Below, piece by piece: positions 10,456-19,152 of a DNA stretch of 64,000 bases. The position numbers and the translations under genes are program-made. This stretch comes from CAVWDI01 sp963753725 (GTDB lineage Bacteria > Chloroflexota > Anaerolineae > Anaerolineales > UBA4823), in the NCBI GenBank assembly GCA_963753725.1, contig CAVWDI010000001.1, positions 248,001 to 312,000 of the forward strand, read 5' to 3'. Every line of letters begins with the position of its first letter. Position 1 is the first letter of the stretch. A model generated the notes under the pieces. The model was not told where the DNA came from. It was given only the letters and a program-made list of their open reading frames with translations, and made no database searches.

Positions 10456-11097
10456 ATGTTAGGGACAATTTTTGTCGTTCTATTTGCAGCCCTGATCGGG
10501 ATTGCAGCCCTATTATGGGGATACCGTATTTTCCTGGTGCTGCTGCCCATCTGGGGTTTCTTCGCCGGATTGTGGTTGGGGGTGACAGGCATTACGATAC
10601 TGCTAGGAGATACATTTTTTTGGACAGTGACCGGGTTAATCGTTGGCGTGGTCATAGGATTGGTTGCCGCAGTTCTATCTTACCTGTTCTACACGGTCGG
10701 AGTTGCTATCTTCGCCGCCGCAATTGGCGGTATGCTGGGATCGGCTCTGATGGGAGCGCTTGGTTTTGACCCTGGATTTCTAACCACTATCATCACTTTA
10801 CTGAGCGCCGTCGTTATCGCAGTCCTGGCATTGATCTTGAACCTGCAGAAATATGTCATCACTGCCCTTACTGCTGTTGGCGGCGCGGCCCTTTTGGTGA
10901 TATCCGTTTTACTGCTCTTTGGACAGGTTTCTCTGCAGGAGGTTCAGGTTGGAAATCTGCTTGACCCCATCTTTGCCTCGTCCTGGATAGGAATACTGGC
11001 TTGGATGGTGCTGGTCGTGTTCGGTTTCATATTTCAAATCCGTCGGGATCGTGAATATCAGTTCACGAAGGAACAATATATAGAGAATTGGGGTTGA
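10456..11097 (+). CDS. DUF4203-type multi-pass membrane protein
   Basis: A 213-residue protein with seven hydrophobic segments, Gly-rich helices and a short charged tail (RRDREYQFTKEQYIENWG). The pattern fits the DUF4203/TMEM198-like group, which has no settled bacterial function. A good aaaggag box precedes the ATG. It lies 50 bases before the zinc peptidase gene and may be cotranscribed with it. Confidence 0.7.
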   Translation: MLGTIFVVLFAALIGIAALLWGYRIFLVLLPIWGFFAGLWLGVTGITILLGDTFFWTVTGLIVGVVIGLVAAVLSYLFYTVGVAIFAAAIGGMLGSALMGALGFDPGFLTTIITLLSAVVIAVLALILNLQKYVITALTAVGGAALLVISVLLLFGQVSLQEVQVGNLLDPIFASSWIGILAWMVLVVFGFIFQIRRDREYQFTKEQYIENWG

Positions 11098-11148
11098 CCC
11101 GATCCAATACACTGCACAATTACATAATCATAGAAATAGGAGCACAAA

Positions 11149-11838
11149 ATGTTTTATATTGATCCAGTTTATTTTTGGTATATATTAATTCCAACATTGT
11201 TGATATCTTTTGGCGTGCAGATGTTTCTGCGCAATACAAATGCCAAATGGAATAAAGTAAGAAACAGTTCAGGCTTGAATGGTACCCAGATCGGGAAACA
11301 GCTTTTTGACCGTACTTCACTCCATGCAGTGAGTTTGGACCATGTATCCGGTCAATTAACGGATCATTTTGATCCGGGCGCCAATGTGGTGCGCTTGTCA
11401 GATACAACCTATAATAAAAATTCCGTTTCTGCAATGGCAATTACCGCGCATGAACTAGGTCACGTCCAGCAGTACCAGACCGGTTCCGCTTTGATCAAAG
11501 CACGCGGATTTTTACTTCCCGCCTTGCAGTTCAGCCCCACCATATCCTACATCGCCATCCTGCTCGGTCTGTGGTTCAATATGACAGGTATGCTGTGGTT
11601 GGGGATCATTTTCTTTGGAATCATGGTGCTCTTTTCAATACTAACCCTACCAGTTGAGTTCGATGCCAGCCGGCGTGCATTGAAACTACTGGATGAAGCC
11701 GGCTTGATGGTCAACCAGCAAGACCGGCAGGGTTCGCAGGCTGTATTACGAGCAGCAGCCCTGACCTATTTGGCGGCAGCTGTCACCTCCATCCTGCAGC
11801 TGCTGTATTACATCAGCATCGCCCAGCGACGCCGTTGA
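11149..11838 (+). CDS. YugP-type membrane zinc metallopeptidase
   Basis: A 229-residue membrane protein of the Zn-dependent neutral protease family 2 (YugP). It has an N-terminal membrane anchor, the zinc motif HELGHVQQ at about residues 101-108, and two or three helices after it. A likely third ligand is the Glu of LPVEFDASRRALKLL. It is probably membrane embedded and acts on membrane proteins. The physiological target is unknown. An aggag box precedes the ATG. Length and order match the family. Confidence 0.85.
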   Translation: MFYIDPVYFWYILIPTLLISFGVQMFLRNTNAKWNKVRNSSGLNGTQIGKQLFDRTSLHAVSLDHVSGQLTDHFDPGANVVRLSDTTYNKNSVSAMAITAHELGHVQQYQTGSALIKARGFLLPALQFSPTISYIAILLGLWFNMTGMLWLGIIFFGIMVLFSILTLPVEFDASRRALKLLDEAGLMVNQQDRQGSQAVLRAAALTYLAAAVTSILQLLYYISIAQRRR

Positions 11839-11865
11839 TTCTCGGCTGGTTTTGAATTCTAATTT

Positions 11866-13236
11866 ATGCCAGATAAACCCATTCCACCCCGCATCCATGT
11901 GCTGGCCAAGCCCAGCGGCGCCACCTGCAACCTGGCGTGCTCCTACTGTTTCTTCCTGGACAAGGAACTGCTGTATCCAAACAGCAAGTTCCGCATGACG
12001 GAAGAAACACTGGAAATATATATCCAACAGTTGATCGAGACCCACCGCTCCAACCAGGTGACAGTAGCCTGGCAGGGTGGTGAACCGACTCTGATGGGGG
12101 TGGATTTCTACCGCAAGGCGATCGAGTACCAAAATAAATACCGCCGGCCGGGTATGACCTTTGAGAACACCATGCAGACCAACGGTACCCTGCTCGATGA
12201 CGAGTGGTGCCAATTTCTCAAGGAAAATAACTTCCTGATCGGTATAAGCATTGACGGTCCTCGCCATTTGCACGACGCCCACCGGGTGGACAAGGGCGGC
12301 GCTCCCACTTTTGACCGAGTTATGCGCGGTTTGCGCCTTCTGCAGAAGCATGGCGTGGAGTACAACATCCTGGTGACCGTCAACCGCTTAACCGCTGATC
12401 ACCCGAAGGAAGTTTACCGCTTCCTGCGTGATGAAGCAAAAACGGAGTGGATACAGTTCATCCCGGTCATCGAGCGCATGAACCCGGGAGGTATCAACCT
12501 GGTGCAGGAAGGTCAGCACGTCTCGCACCGCTCGGTTCGTCCCGAGCAGTTTGGACGCTTCCTGATCCAGGTCTTCGATGAGTGGGTGCAAAACGATGTG
12601 GGTAATGTATTCGTTCAAACCTTTGAAGCCGCCCTGCGCAACTGGATGCGGTTGCCAACTTCAGGAATGTGCGTTTTCGAAAAGACCTGCGGTTACGGGC
12701 TGGCTCTGGAGCACAACGGTGACCTGTATTCCTGCGATCATTTTGTAGAGCCGGATTTCCTGCTGGGCAATATATACGAGGAGCATATGCTTGAGCTGGT
12801 AGGGTCGCATGAGCAGTACATATTCGGCCAGGATAAATTCGATACCCTGCCTAAATACTGTTTGGAATGCCCGGTGCTGTTCGCCTGTAACGGGGAATGC
12901 CCCAAGAACCGCTTTACCACCACAACGGATGGGGAGCCTGGTTTGAATTATTTGTGCGCCGGGTATAAAGCCTTCTTTCAACGTGTCGATGAACCAATGA
13001 AACTGATGGCTGCGTTAATGGGTACCAACCAGCCGGTGTCGGGTGTGATGTCGATAATGGCTGACAGGAAGGAGGTGTTAGAGACTGAATATAAGCGCTC
13101 AGACAAAGACCATCCCTGCCCGTGTGGCAGTAGACTGAAATATAAAGATTGTCACGGCTGGAGAAAGCCCAGCCGGGGTAGGCGCGGCGGTAAAAAATCG
13201 ATTGGCCAACCGCGCCCACCAGTAAGCAAAATGTAG
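11866..13236 (+). CDS. Anaerobic sulfatase-maturating radical SAM enzyme with C-terminal SEC-C motif
   Basis: A 456-residue radical SAM/SPASM enzyme. The CxxxCxxC cluster motif is in CNLACSYCFFLD near residue 25. The SPASM Cys set follows near residues 265-365 (CGYGLALEHNGDLYSCDHF, CLECPVLFACNGECPKNRF). The family oxidises an active-site Cys or Ser of sulfatases to formylglycine without oxygen. The gene lies 110 bases upstream of an arylsulfatase with a CTAGR site, its probable substrate. The last 50 residues hold a SEC-C-like Zn motif (CPCGSRLKYKDCHG), often found fused to this enzyme group. Oxygen-independent maturation fits an anaerobic life style. Confidence 0.9.
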   Translation: MPDKPIPPRIHVLAKPSGATCNLACSYCFFLDKELLYPNSKFRMTEETLEIYIQQLIETHRSNQVTVAWQGGEPTLMGVDFYRKAIEYQNKYRRPGMTFENTMQTNGTLLDDEWCQFLKENNFLIGISIDGPRHLHDAHRVDKGGAPTFDRVMRGLRLLQKHGVEYNILVTVNRLTADHPKEVYRFLRDEAKTEWIQFIPVIERMNPGGINLVQEGQHVSHRSVRPEQFGRFLIQVFDEWVQNDVGNVFVQTFEAALRNWMRLPTSGMCVFEKTCGYGLALEHNGDLYSCDHFVEPDFLLGNIYEEHMLELVGSHEQYIFGQDKFDTLPKYCLECPVLFACNGECPKNRFTTTTDGEPGLNYLCAGYKAFFQRVDEPMKLMAALMGTNQPVSGVMSIMADRKEVLETEYKRSDKDHPCPCGSRLKYKDCHGWRKPSRGRRGGKKSIGQPRPPVSKM

Positions 13237-13309
13237 GTGCATTCCCATAGGGACGCTTCGCGGTGCACCTTCAAGGTGCGTTCCCATAGGGACACTTCGC
13301 GGTGCACCT
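13236..13309. repeat. Two direct copies of a 35-base palindromic repeat
   Basis: Copies at about 13236-13270 and 13275-13309 differ at two positions (13241 and 13255 against their equivalents). Each begins GGTGC and ends GGTGCACC, and has an internal 'cccataggg' palindrome, so it can fold. It lies between the maturase and the sulfatase. It looks like an interspersed non-coding element rather than a terminator. Confidence 0.75.
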
Positions 13310-13344
13310 GAAAATCAAAACATTTCGTATAAAGGAGAAAAATC

Positions 13345-14835
13345 ATGTCAGATGGAAAACCTAATATTTTAATCTTGTGGGGGGATGACATTGGCTGGTG
13401 GAATATCAGCTACAACAGCCGGGGGCAGATGGGTTACTGGACCCCGAATATCGATCGGGTGGCCAACGAGGGCGTGGCCTTCACCGATTACTACGCCCAG
13501 CAAAGTTGTACCGCCGGGCGAGCAGCGTTCATTACCGGCCAGAACCCAATTCGCACGGGTTTGACCAAGGTCGGAATGCCGGGTGCGGATGTCGGCTTAC
13601 AAGCAGAAGATCCCACCATCGCTGAACTGCTCCAACCGTTGGGATACGCCACAGGGCAGTTTGGAAAGAACCACCTGGGTGACAAGGATAAATTCCTGCC
13701 GACCATGCACGGGTTTGACGAATTCTTCGGCAACCTCTATCACCTGAACGCGGAAGAAGAACCGGAAGATATCGACTATCCCAAGGACCCTGCCTTCAAG
13801 GAGCGTTTTGGACCCAGAGGCGTGCTTCACAGTTGGTCTGACGGCAAAGGCGGGCAGAAAATTGAGGACACGGGAGCTCTCACAAAGAAGCGCATGGAGA
13901 CCATTGATGAGGAAGTGACGGAGCACGCTCTGCGTTTCATTGACGATGCACATAAGGCTGACAAGCCTTTCTTCGTCTGGTACAACACTACTGCTATGCA
14001 TTTTAGAACCCACACTGCCAAAAAGCACGAGGGTAAAAGCGGTCAGGGTTTCTATAACGACGCCATGGTCGCCCATGATGAAAACATCGGCAGGATGTTG
14101 GACAAGCTCGACGAGCTCGGTATTGCCGATAACACGATTGTCATGTACTCAACGGATAACGGGCCGCATTACAATTCCTGGCCGGATGCTGGGATTACCC
14201 CGTTCCGTTCCGAGAAGAACACAAACTGGGAAGGCGGTTGGCGTGTGCCCGCCTTTGTGCGCTGGCCTGGCAAGTTTAAAGCAGGCACGGTTCTCAACGG
14301 CATCGTCACCCATCAGGATTGGCTGGCGACGTTCCTGGCTGCCGCGGGAGAGCCGGACATTAAGGAGAAGCTTATTAATGGCCATAAGGCTGGTGACAAG
14401 ACCTTCAAGGTCTTTATCGACGGGTTCAATCTGCTCCCCTATCTGATGGGCGAAGTTGAGAATAGCCCGCGCCAAACCTTCTTCTACATCAGTGATGATG
14501 GCGATATCATGGCGATCAGGCATAACGATTGGAAGGTGGTATTAATGGAGCAGCGGGCTAAGACAATGGCCTTGTGGGCGGAGCCTTTTGTGCCGTTGCG
14601 GCTACCAAAGGTCTTCCACCTACGGCGTGACCCATTCGAACGCGCAGACGAAAACTCGAATACCTACTACGACTGGCTAATTTCTCACGCCTACCTTATC
14701 CAAGGGATGCAGGGACTCGTAGCACAGCAGATCGAGGCGTTCGTGAAATTCCCTCCACGCCAGAAAGCTGCCTCCTTCAACCTGGATGCAGTGCTGCTGC
14801 AATTAGAAGAAGCGTCGAGCAGTAAATCACATTAA
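13345..14835 (+). CDS. Arylsulfatase (sulfatase family, formylglycine dependent)
   Basis: A 496-residue alkaline-phosphatase-fold sulfatase. Metal and active-site features: NILILWGDDIGWWN at the N terminus, the formylglycine site SCTAGRAAFITGQ (Cys-x-Ala-x-Arg form) near residue 54, GKNHLGD near 112, and YSTDNGPHYNSWPD near 270. It would hydrolyse a sulfate ester of unknown substrate. There is no clear signal peptide, so it is probably cytoplasmic. The Cys version fits maturation by the anaerobic enzyme just upstream. An aaaggag box precedes the ATG. The C-terminal 120 residues have a second, truncated copy at 16776-17141. Confidence 0.9.
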   Translation: MSDGKPNILILWGDDIGWWNISYNSRGQMGYWTPNIDRVANEGVAFTDYYAQQSCTAGRAAFITGQNPIRTGLTKVGMPGADVGLQAEDPTIAELLQPLGYATGQFGKNHLGDKDKFLPTMHGFDEFFGNLYHLNAEEEPEDIDYPKDPAFKERFGPRGVLHSWSDGKGGQKIEDTGALTKKRMETIDEEVTEHALRFIDDAHKADKPFFVWYNTTAMHFRTHTAKKHEGKSGQGFYNDAMVAHDENIGRMLDKLDELGIADNTIVMYSTDNGPHYNSWPDAGITPFRSEKNTNWEGGWRVPAFVRWPGKFKAGTVLNGIVTHQDWLATFLAAAGEPDIKEKLINGHKAGDKTFKVFIDGFNLLPYLMGEVENSPRQTFFYISDDGDIMAIRHNDWKVVLMEQRAKTMALWAEPFVPLRLPKVFHLRRDPFERADENSNTYYDWLISHAYLIQGMQGLVAQQIEAFVKFPPRQKAASFNLDAVLLQLEEASSSKSH

Positions 14836-14863
14836 ATTCGCATTAATCACAACAAAATGAATG

Positions 14864-14899
14864 AGTTTCCCCGGTGTGCGAAAGATCACTGGGGAAACT
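14864..14899 (+). terminator. Probable terminator after the sulfatase
   Basis: Arms 14864-14876 and 14887-14899 pair over 13 positions with one mismatch and a 10-base loop, followed by a short T-rich run (tctttc). It lies 28 bases after the sulfatase stop and before the methyltransferase, which argues against an upstream start for that gene at 14861. Confidence 0.65.
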
Positions 14900-14938
14900 T
14901 CTTTCAAAATACACACTTTGCACATTGGTCAGTTCTTA

Positions 14939-16237
14939 ATGATCCAACAAGAAAAACACAATTCGAGAGCAACTGGTACGGTAGAAGAAGTTCAAGACTT
15001 CTATGAACGCTATCCTTATCCAAGGCCGGTCACTGGTCTCGAAAAATATCGCTTGCGCTGGCAGGACCAGCAAAGACGGCGCGCAGATTATCATCTATTT
15101 TGGCCTGCTAAATCTTATAGGGAAGACCATTCCATCCTTATTGCGGGCTGCGGAACATCTCAGGCAGCCAAGCATGCCTTGCGTTGGCCTGCAGCTCAGG
15201 TTACCGGAATAGACTTCAGCGCAACCAGTGTGCGCTGTACTGAGGTACTCAAGCAAAAATACAATTTGAACAATCTCCAGATCCACCAGCTTCCCATCGA
15301 GCATGTAAACGATTTGGAGATGAGCTTCGATCAGATTGTGTGCACTGGTGTTCTCCATCATCTAGCAAACCCTGATGCAGGTCTCAAAGCGCTGCGCAGT
15401 GTGCTCAAAACGGATGGTGCCATGCATCTAATGGTGTATGCGCAATACGGACGGACCGGCATCTATATGATGCGGGAATTCGGAAGGCGGATCGGTATCC
15501 AAGCTACCGATGAGGAGATCCGGGATCTCATCCCTGCGCTTAAGACGTTGCCTCCCGGACATCCGCTCGAAAAACTACTGCACGAAGCTCCAGACTTTCG
15601 GCAAGAGGCGGAACTAGCCGATGCGCTTCTTAATCCACGGGACCGCGCCTATTCAGTCCCGCAATTATTCGATTTTATTAAGAGGGGAGGGCTGACATTT
15701 GGTCGATGGATAAGACAGGCGCCGTACACTCCTAACTGCGGCATTATCGCAAATCTCCCACAGGCTTCACGGATAGAACAGCTTTCCTCAGCAGAGCAGT
15801 ATGCTGTTGTCGAGCTTTTTCGGGGTACGATGGTTCGCCACAACATGGTCCTTTACAGAAATGATAGCCGTGGCAGTTGGCAGCCGATAAATTTTGCTGG
15901 TGACGCTTGGACCAGTTTTGTGCCCATTCGAATGTCAGACACAATCTGTGTTCAAGAGCGACTGCCTCCTGGGACTGCCGCTGTCCTGATCAACAAGACT
16001 CACACTTACCGGGATCTAATCATGCCAATTAACGCAGTAGAAAAGAGTTGGTTTGATGCGATCGATGGAACCCGTAGTATTGGCGATATCTTAAAAAGAA
16101 CAATACCAAACAAATCCAAGAAACCGGCTCTGGATAATGGACGGGCTTTCTTTAAGAGGCTGTGGTGGTACGATCAGGTGGTGTTTGAAACGAAGAATAC
16201 AACAAATAATGACACAAATTTTACAGTCGTGGAATGA
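14939..16237 (+). CDS. Class I SAM-dependent methyltransferase with C-terminal PqqD-like region
   Basis: A protein of 432 residues from the ATG at 14939. An N-terminal segment (VQDFYERYPYPRPV) is typical of a subgroup of Rossmann methyltransferases. The SAM-binding motif I is ILIAGCGTSQAAKHAL, and a VLHHLANPDAGLKALRSVL motif follows. The last 90 residues (NAVEKSWFDAIDGTRSIGDILKR) resemble a PqqD-like wing. The substrate is unknown. The ORF extends in frame to 14861, but that part lies inside the terminator hairpin, so 14939 is preferred. A PqqD/RRE-type gene occurs 2 kb away in the lasso-like cluster, but a link is not shown. Confidence 0.75.
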   Translation: MIQQEKHNSRATGTVEEVQDFYERYPYPRPVTGLEKYRLRWQDQQRRRADYHLFWPAKSYREDHSILIAGCGTSQAAKHALRWPAAQVTGIDFSATSVRCTEVLKQKYNLNNLQIHQLPIEHVNDLEMSFDQIVCTGVLHHLANPDAGLKALRSVLKTDGAMHLMVYAQYGRTGIYMMREFGRRIGIQATDEEIRDLIPALKTLPPGHPLEKLLHEAPDFRQEAELADALLNPRDRAYSVPQLFDFIKRGGLTFGRWIRQAPYTPNCGIIANLPQASRIEQLSSAEQYAVVELFRGTMVRHNMVLYRNDSRGSWQPINFAGDAWTSFVPIRMSDTICVQERLPPGTAAVLINKTHTYRDLIMPINAVEKSWFDAIDGTRSIGDILKRTIPNKSKKPALDNGRAFFKRLWWYDQVVFETKNTTNNDTNFTVVE

Positions 16238-16324
16238 TGGTGCTACAAAGCCAGCAATCATGAATCTTATCTCCTTAGTCATTACACCAGGTAGTCCAGA
16301 TAATACATGGTTAGATCCAATTTG

Positions 16325-16618
16325 AAACTTACCTGGGAATACCACCAGGGCTGCCCTGTGTTGGTGCAGCAACCAGACAACATCGAACCATTCAACGACG
16401 TGCCGGGCAATCCAGTCAATATCCAGATCCCCGTCGGTTTGCCACCGGTCTTGACGATTGGCGACAGAAACGTTAACAATGCGGTGATGGAGTTCGTCGC
16501 CAGTAGCGGCAATCCATTTCTCAACCTGTTTATTCACCAGGATAATGCCGAGTATGAATATGCCTGCAACACCAGCGTTGAGCAAACATTTGCGATAGCT
16601 GCCAAGCTTGGTTAGACA
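16325..16618 (+). pseudogene. C-terminal remnant of a HAD-family phosphatase
   Basis: About 97 residues in one frame recall the last third of a HAD-like hydrolase group: PGNPVNIQIPVGLPPVLTIG, where the usual GNSDGD is changed to GDRNVN, then NLFIHQDNAEYEYA. The N-terminal domain with the nucleophile DxD is absent, and the frame stops at AAKLG where family members continue for about 15 residues. I read it as a decayed gene fragment. A long minus-strand frame over the same bases has no recognisable features. Confidence 0.5.
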
Positions 16619-16775
16619 GTAAATGGACCAGCTCATCGCTAGGTGTAATAATCAAGCATTGGTCCACATCGCTATCGAGGTTTATCAGGCCAGTCAACCA
16701 GGAGCCGAAGCAGGTCTCGCACACCAATCCTGTATGTCTATGTCACAGTTGTGCAGTGTAATCAGCAATCACCCG

Positions 16776-17141
16776 TGAGAATGGTTTTTCTACACCAACG
16801 ATGACGGCAAGATTGTAGCAATCCGTTACGGTGCCTGGAAAGCGGTCTTTGCTGAGCAGCGCGCTAAAACGATGGCGCTGTGGGCGGAACCATTTGTCGA
16901 TTTACGCCTACCCAAGATATTTAACTTGCGGCGCGATCCTTTTGAGCGCGCCGATGAAAACGCTAACTCCTACTGGGATTGGATGCTCGAGCACGTCTTC
17001 GTGATCTACCCAATGCAGGCGCTGGCTGCGGAACAAATTCAAAGTTTTATTGAGTTCCCCCCACGCCAGAAACCGGCTGCCTTCAATCTGGACGGTGTCC
17101 TGGAGAAAATGCAGGCTGCCACGGACGGAGGTTTGCACTAA
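16776..17141 (+). pseudogene. C-terminal remnant of a second arylsulfatase
   Basis: About 120 residues closely related to the end of the sulfatase at 13345-14835. Shared phrases are RAKTMALWAEPFV, LRLPKVF or LRLPKIF, LRRDPFERADEN and FVKFPPRQK or FIEFPPRQK. The catalytic N-terminal 370 residues are missing. Homology begins abruptly near 16780 (WFFYTNDDGKIVAIRYG), just after a stop. It is a relic of a tandem or dispersed sulfatase duplicate and cannot encode a sulfatase. Confidence 0.8.
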
Positions 17142-17703
17142 ATTTGAATCGATTGGAAGGACTTCCGAAATTTTGAATGAACTCTCATATGGATTGGTTG
17201 GTTCTTGATTCATGTGTGGGAGTAGAAATTTCGGGAGTCTGACCATGATTCATAAGTCTAGAATTAGACCTAAGAGTTTATTTAGGCGAGTGGATCAGCC
17301 ATTCAATTAATTAACCTATGTGATCTGCAAGCGATATTACTAACAAAGAATGCTTGTTCAGGGTTTAATATGATCCAGCACTTGAGTGATAAATGTAGGG
17401 ATTGGTAGTTGAATGGTTGGTTTAATATGGGGAAATTTAAGTTTTTACTCCCCAGTTTTTCAATGTTCTAGGTATTTCCTGCTAAATGTTGCAAGACTGC
17501 CCTTCGTACGGCAGGTAGGATTTTTAATCCGATGGAACCAATTAGCGGTTACTGTCTCTCCTAATCTTTCCTTCTGCACACGGAATATGTGGACTTCTTC
17601 CGACATCCCTTCAGCAGTTAATTGCTCGGGCAGCCTTACATCTAATCTAAGAATGAATTCAAATACCTGATATAAAACAATACAATCTCATTACAGTACC
17701 TCA
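17142..17703. other. Intergenic stretch without a recognisable gene
   Basis: AT-rich. Open frames here match nothing I recognise. An inverted repeat pairs bases near 17160-17173 with bases near 17226-17240 over about 13 positions, with a long loop. It separates the sulfatase relic from the truncated asparagine synthetase on the minus strand. Confidence 0.4.
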
Positions 17704-17928
17704 ATCCGCTGTGATAATCATATCCCCTCAAGAGTTGATCGTGGGCAGTTGCTCGAATTTTGATTCAGGTGAATTCCACAGCATAGTATGACCAAAGCCC
17801 ACCGCGCCCTCACACCATATACCCGAACTATCGGGACCTCGTCGCTTCAGGCTGGTAGCCATGCGCGCCACGTCACTCTTTTCGACAGGTTGGCCGTTCA
17901 AATTGAAAATACCGACGATACCGCTCAA
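17704..17928 (-). pseudogene. Truncated asparagine synthetase-type lasso cyclase (N-terminal fragment)
   Basis: The frame gives 66 residues of the class II glutamine amidotransferase domain of AsnB-like proteins (MSGIVGIFNLNGQP ... LKRRGPDSSGIW). As in lasso cyclases, the position after Met is not the catalytic Cys2 of true asparagine synthetase but Ser. A TGA interrupts it, homology continues for a few residues (GDMIITAD) to about 17704, and then stops. A full protein has about 600 residues, so the ATP-dependent synthetase domain that closes the macrolactam is absent. Its start overlaps the end of the B2 gene, as in lasso operons. Confidence 0.75.
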
Positions 17929-18431
17929 TGTGAATGAAATTGACTGGTTTCAGTCACTGGGGCGCCAAAGACCGCATAACGCTGCTGCACATCCTGTGTA
18001 TCGTTGAGCACAATCCCCTGATATTCCACCCACGCATGCGCATCAAACTGGCCATCGGTTTTTTGTGCGCCCAGGCGCAGATCACCTGCAATTCCCTCCC
18101 TGCCTAACAACAGCCAAAGTACAAGTGATCTATGTAAGCAGGTAGAAAAAATTGGATTATGCCAGGCGGCCTTATTTACCATTCTAGTGATATTCTGGCA
18201 TTCAGCCAGCACCTCATCCTTGTCATTGAATTTCTTACGACCAGATCCCATTTCACTGGGCATCCCATTCCTCAAGAACCGCTGCAGGCGTCGTAATCCA
18301 AGCAGACGCAGACCAGGGATCATCAGCGGCATCAGCACAAACGCTTGAAGAAACAGGCGGCGCTCAATCCTGGAAAGTTTTCGCCAACCTTGTTTATTTC
18401 GGCGTACACGAAATAACAGTTTAGCCATCAC
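17925..18431 (-). CDS. Lasso peptide biosynthesis B2-type protease (transglutaminase-like)
   Basis: A 168-residue protein of the B2 (leader peptidase) family. The Cys-His-Asp triad is visible as NPIFSTCLHRSLVLWLLLGREG (Cys), FDAHAWVEYQG (His) and VLND (Asp). The family removes the leader from a lasso precursor presented by the RRE protein. It overlaps both the upstream PqqD-like gene and the downstream truncated cyclase, so the three form a B1-B2-C operon on the minus strand. The protein looks intact. Confidence 0.85.
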   Translation of the reverse strand: MMAKLLFRVRRNKQGWRKLSRIERRLFLQAFVLMPLMIPGLRLLGLRRLQRFLRNGMPSEMGSGRKKFNDKDEVLAECQNITRMVNKAAWHNPIFSTCLHRSLVLWLLLGREGIAGDLRLGAQKTDGQFDAHAWVEYQGIVLNDTQDVQQRYAVFGAPVTETSQFHSH

Positions 18432-18705
18432 TCAATTCAATGAGTCCTTGGGTTGTTAACTCGTCGATAAGTCGGATTATGTCCTGCTGCAAGATTTCGG
18501 GTGTGGTGTCATATTCAGCCAGTAAGGTTTGATAAGCTTCCTGAATAGAGTTTGAAGTGGTCAACACATGCCAAATGCGAGTGCCCACTTCGTCAAGTCC
18601 ATAGTAGTTTTCGTTGTCCAGATTGAGCAGGACCAATTCACCGTCCAGATCGCGAAATACGACATCTTCAGGAATTAATGCTTTCTGTGAAAAGGAAATG
18701 TCCAT
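18421..18705 (-). CDS. PqqD/RRE-type precursor recognition protein (lasso B1)
   Basis: A 94-residue PqqD-family protein with the winged-helix pattern LVLLNLDNENYYGLDEVGTRIWHVL and a C-terminal helix (LQQDIIRLIDELTTQGLIEL). Such RRE domains bind the leader of ribosomally made peptides and hand it to the B2 protease. It is the first gene of the minus-strand operon and overlaps B2 by 11 bases. No precursor peptide gene is recognised upstream. Confidence 0.82.
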   Translation of the reverse strand: MDISFSQKALIPEDVVFRDLDGELVLLNLDNENYYGLDEVGTRIWHVLTTSNSIQEAYQTLLAEYDTTPEILQQDIIRLIDELTTQGLIELSDG

Positions 18706-19152
18706 AAACGATTCAATTCTCCTTATTGATTCTGCTAATCACCTTCTAGTGTTCGTTTACCTTATCGATAATGAGAAAAGTGTGATTCCCTAAAAATTTC
18801 ATCTGCGAGGACTTTTGCGTTTTGGTTACAAAGGAACTACAGAAACCGTCTATCTGTACTCACACTAATCTTTACCAAGTGAATAGATTTTACTAAGCTG
18901 CAAACAGGCTGTCAATCAATTATCTCTTGAACAATTTTTACCCCACATTTCTAACTGCAGTCCAGAATTGAGTAGAAGTAGTCTATTCCATTAAATGATT
19001 TTACCTTTTTCGAATAACCGTCCAGCATTACACGGAATCCAAAATCACCTCTTTCTGGGAATGCAGCCAACAACATTTTAGGCGTATAATTCATCCGTGC
19101 AATTTTTAGATATTTCCTGATATCAAAATATAAATTTTCTTCTTGATAGCTT
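18706..19152. other. Divergent intergenic region between lasso operon and exporter
   Basis: It should hold promoters for both directions. A TATAAT hexamer lies at 19085-19090 on the plus strand, without a convincing -35 box. A 41-codon minus-strand frame (19076-18951) lacks a ribosome binding site and a lasso core pattern. I could not identify a precursor gene on either strand. Confidence 0.45.

Noticed and set aside
13236..13309. CRISPR-like repeat pair
   Set aside because: Only two copies with a 4-base spacer. The palindromic intergenic repeat explanation is simpler, and no cas genes are present.
16091..16636. 181-codon minus-strand frame over the methyltransferase end and the HAD remnant
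   Set aside because: It overlaps the clear methyltransferase C-terminus and a recognisable HAD-like plus-strand fragment, and its own translation shows no family features.
17413..17670. 85-codon plus-strand frame after the sulfatase relic
   Set aside because: AT-rich, with unusual composition, no start signal and no recognisable motif.
18951..19076. 41-codon minus-strand frame upstream of the PqqD gene as a lasso precursor
   Set aside because: No ribosome binding site, no leader Thr at the penultimate position, and no Gly followed by Asp or Glu at ring distance in a plausible core. Its FGFRVML phrase recalls the end of formylglycine-generating enzymes more than a lasso precursor, but this is too short to call.
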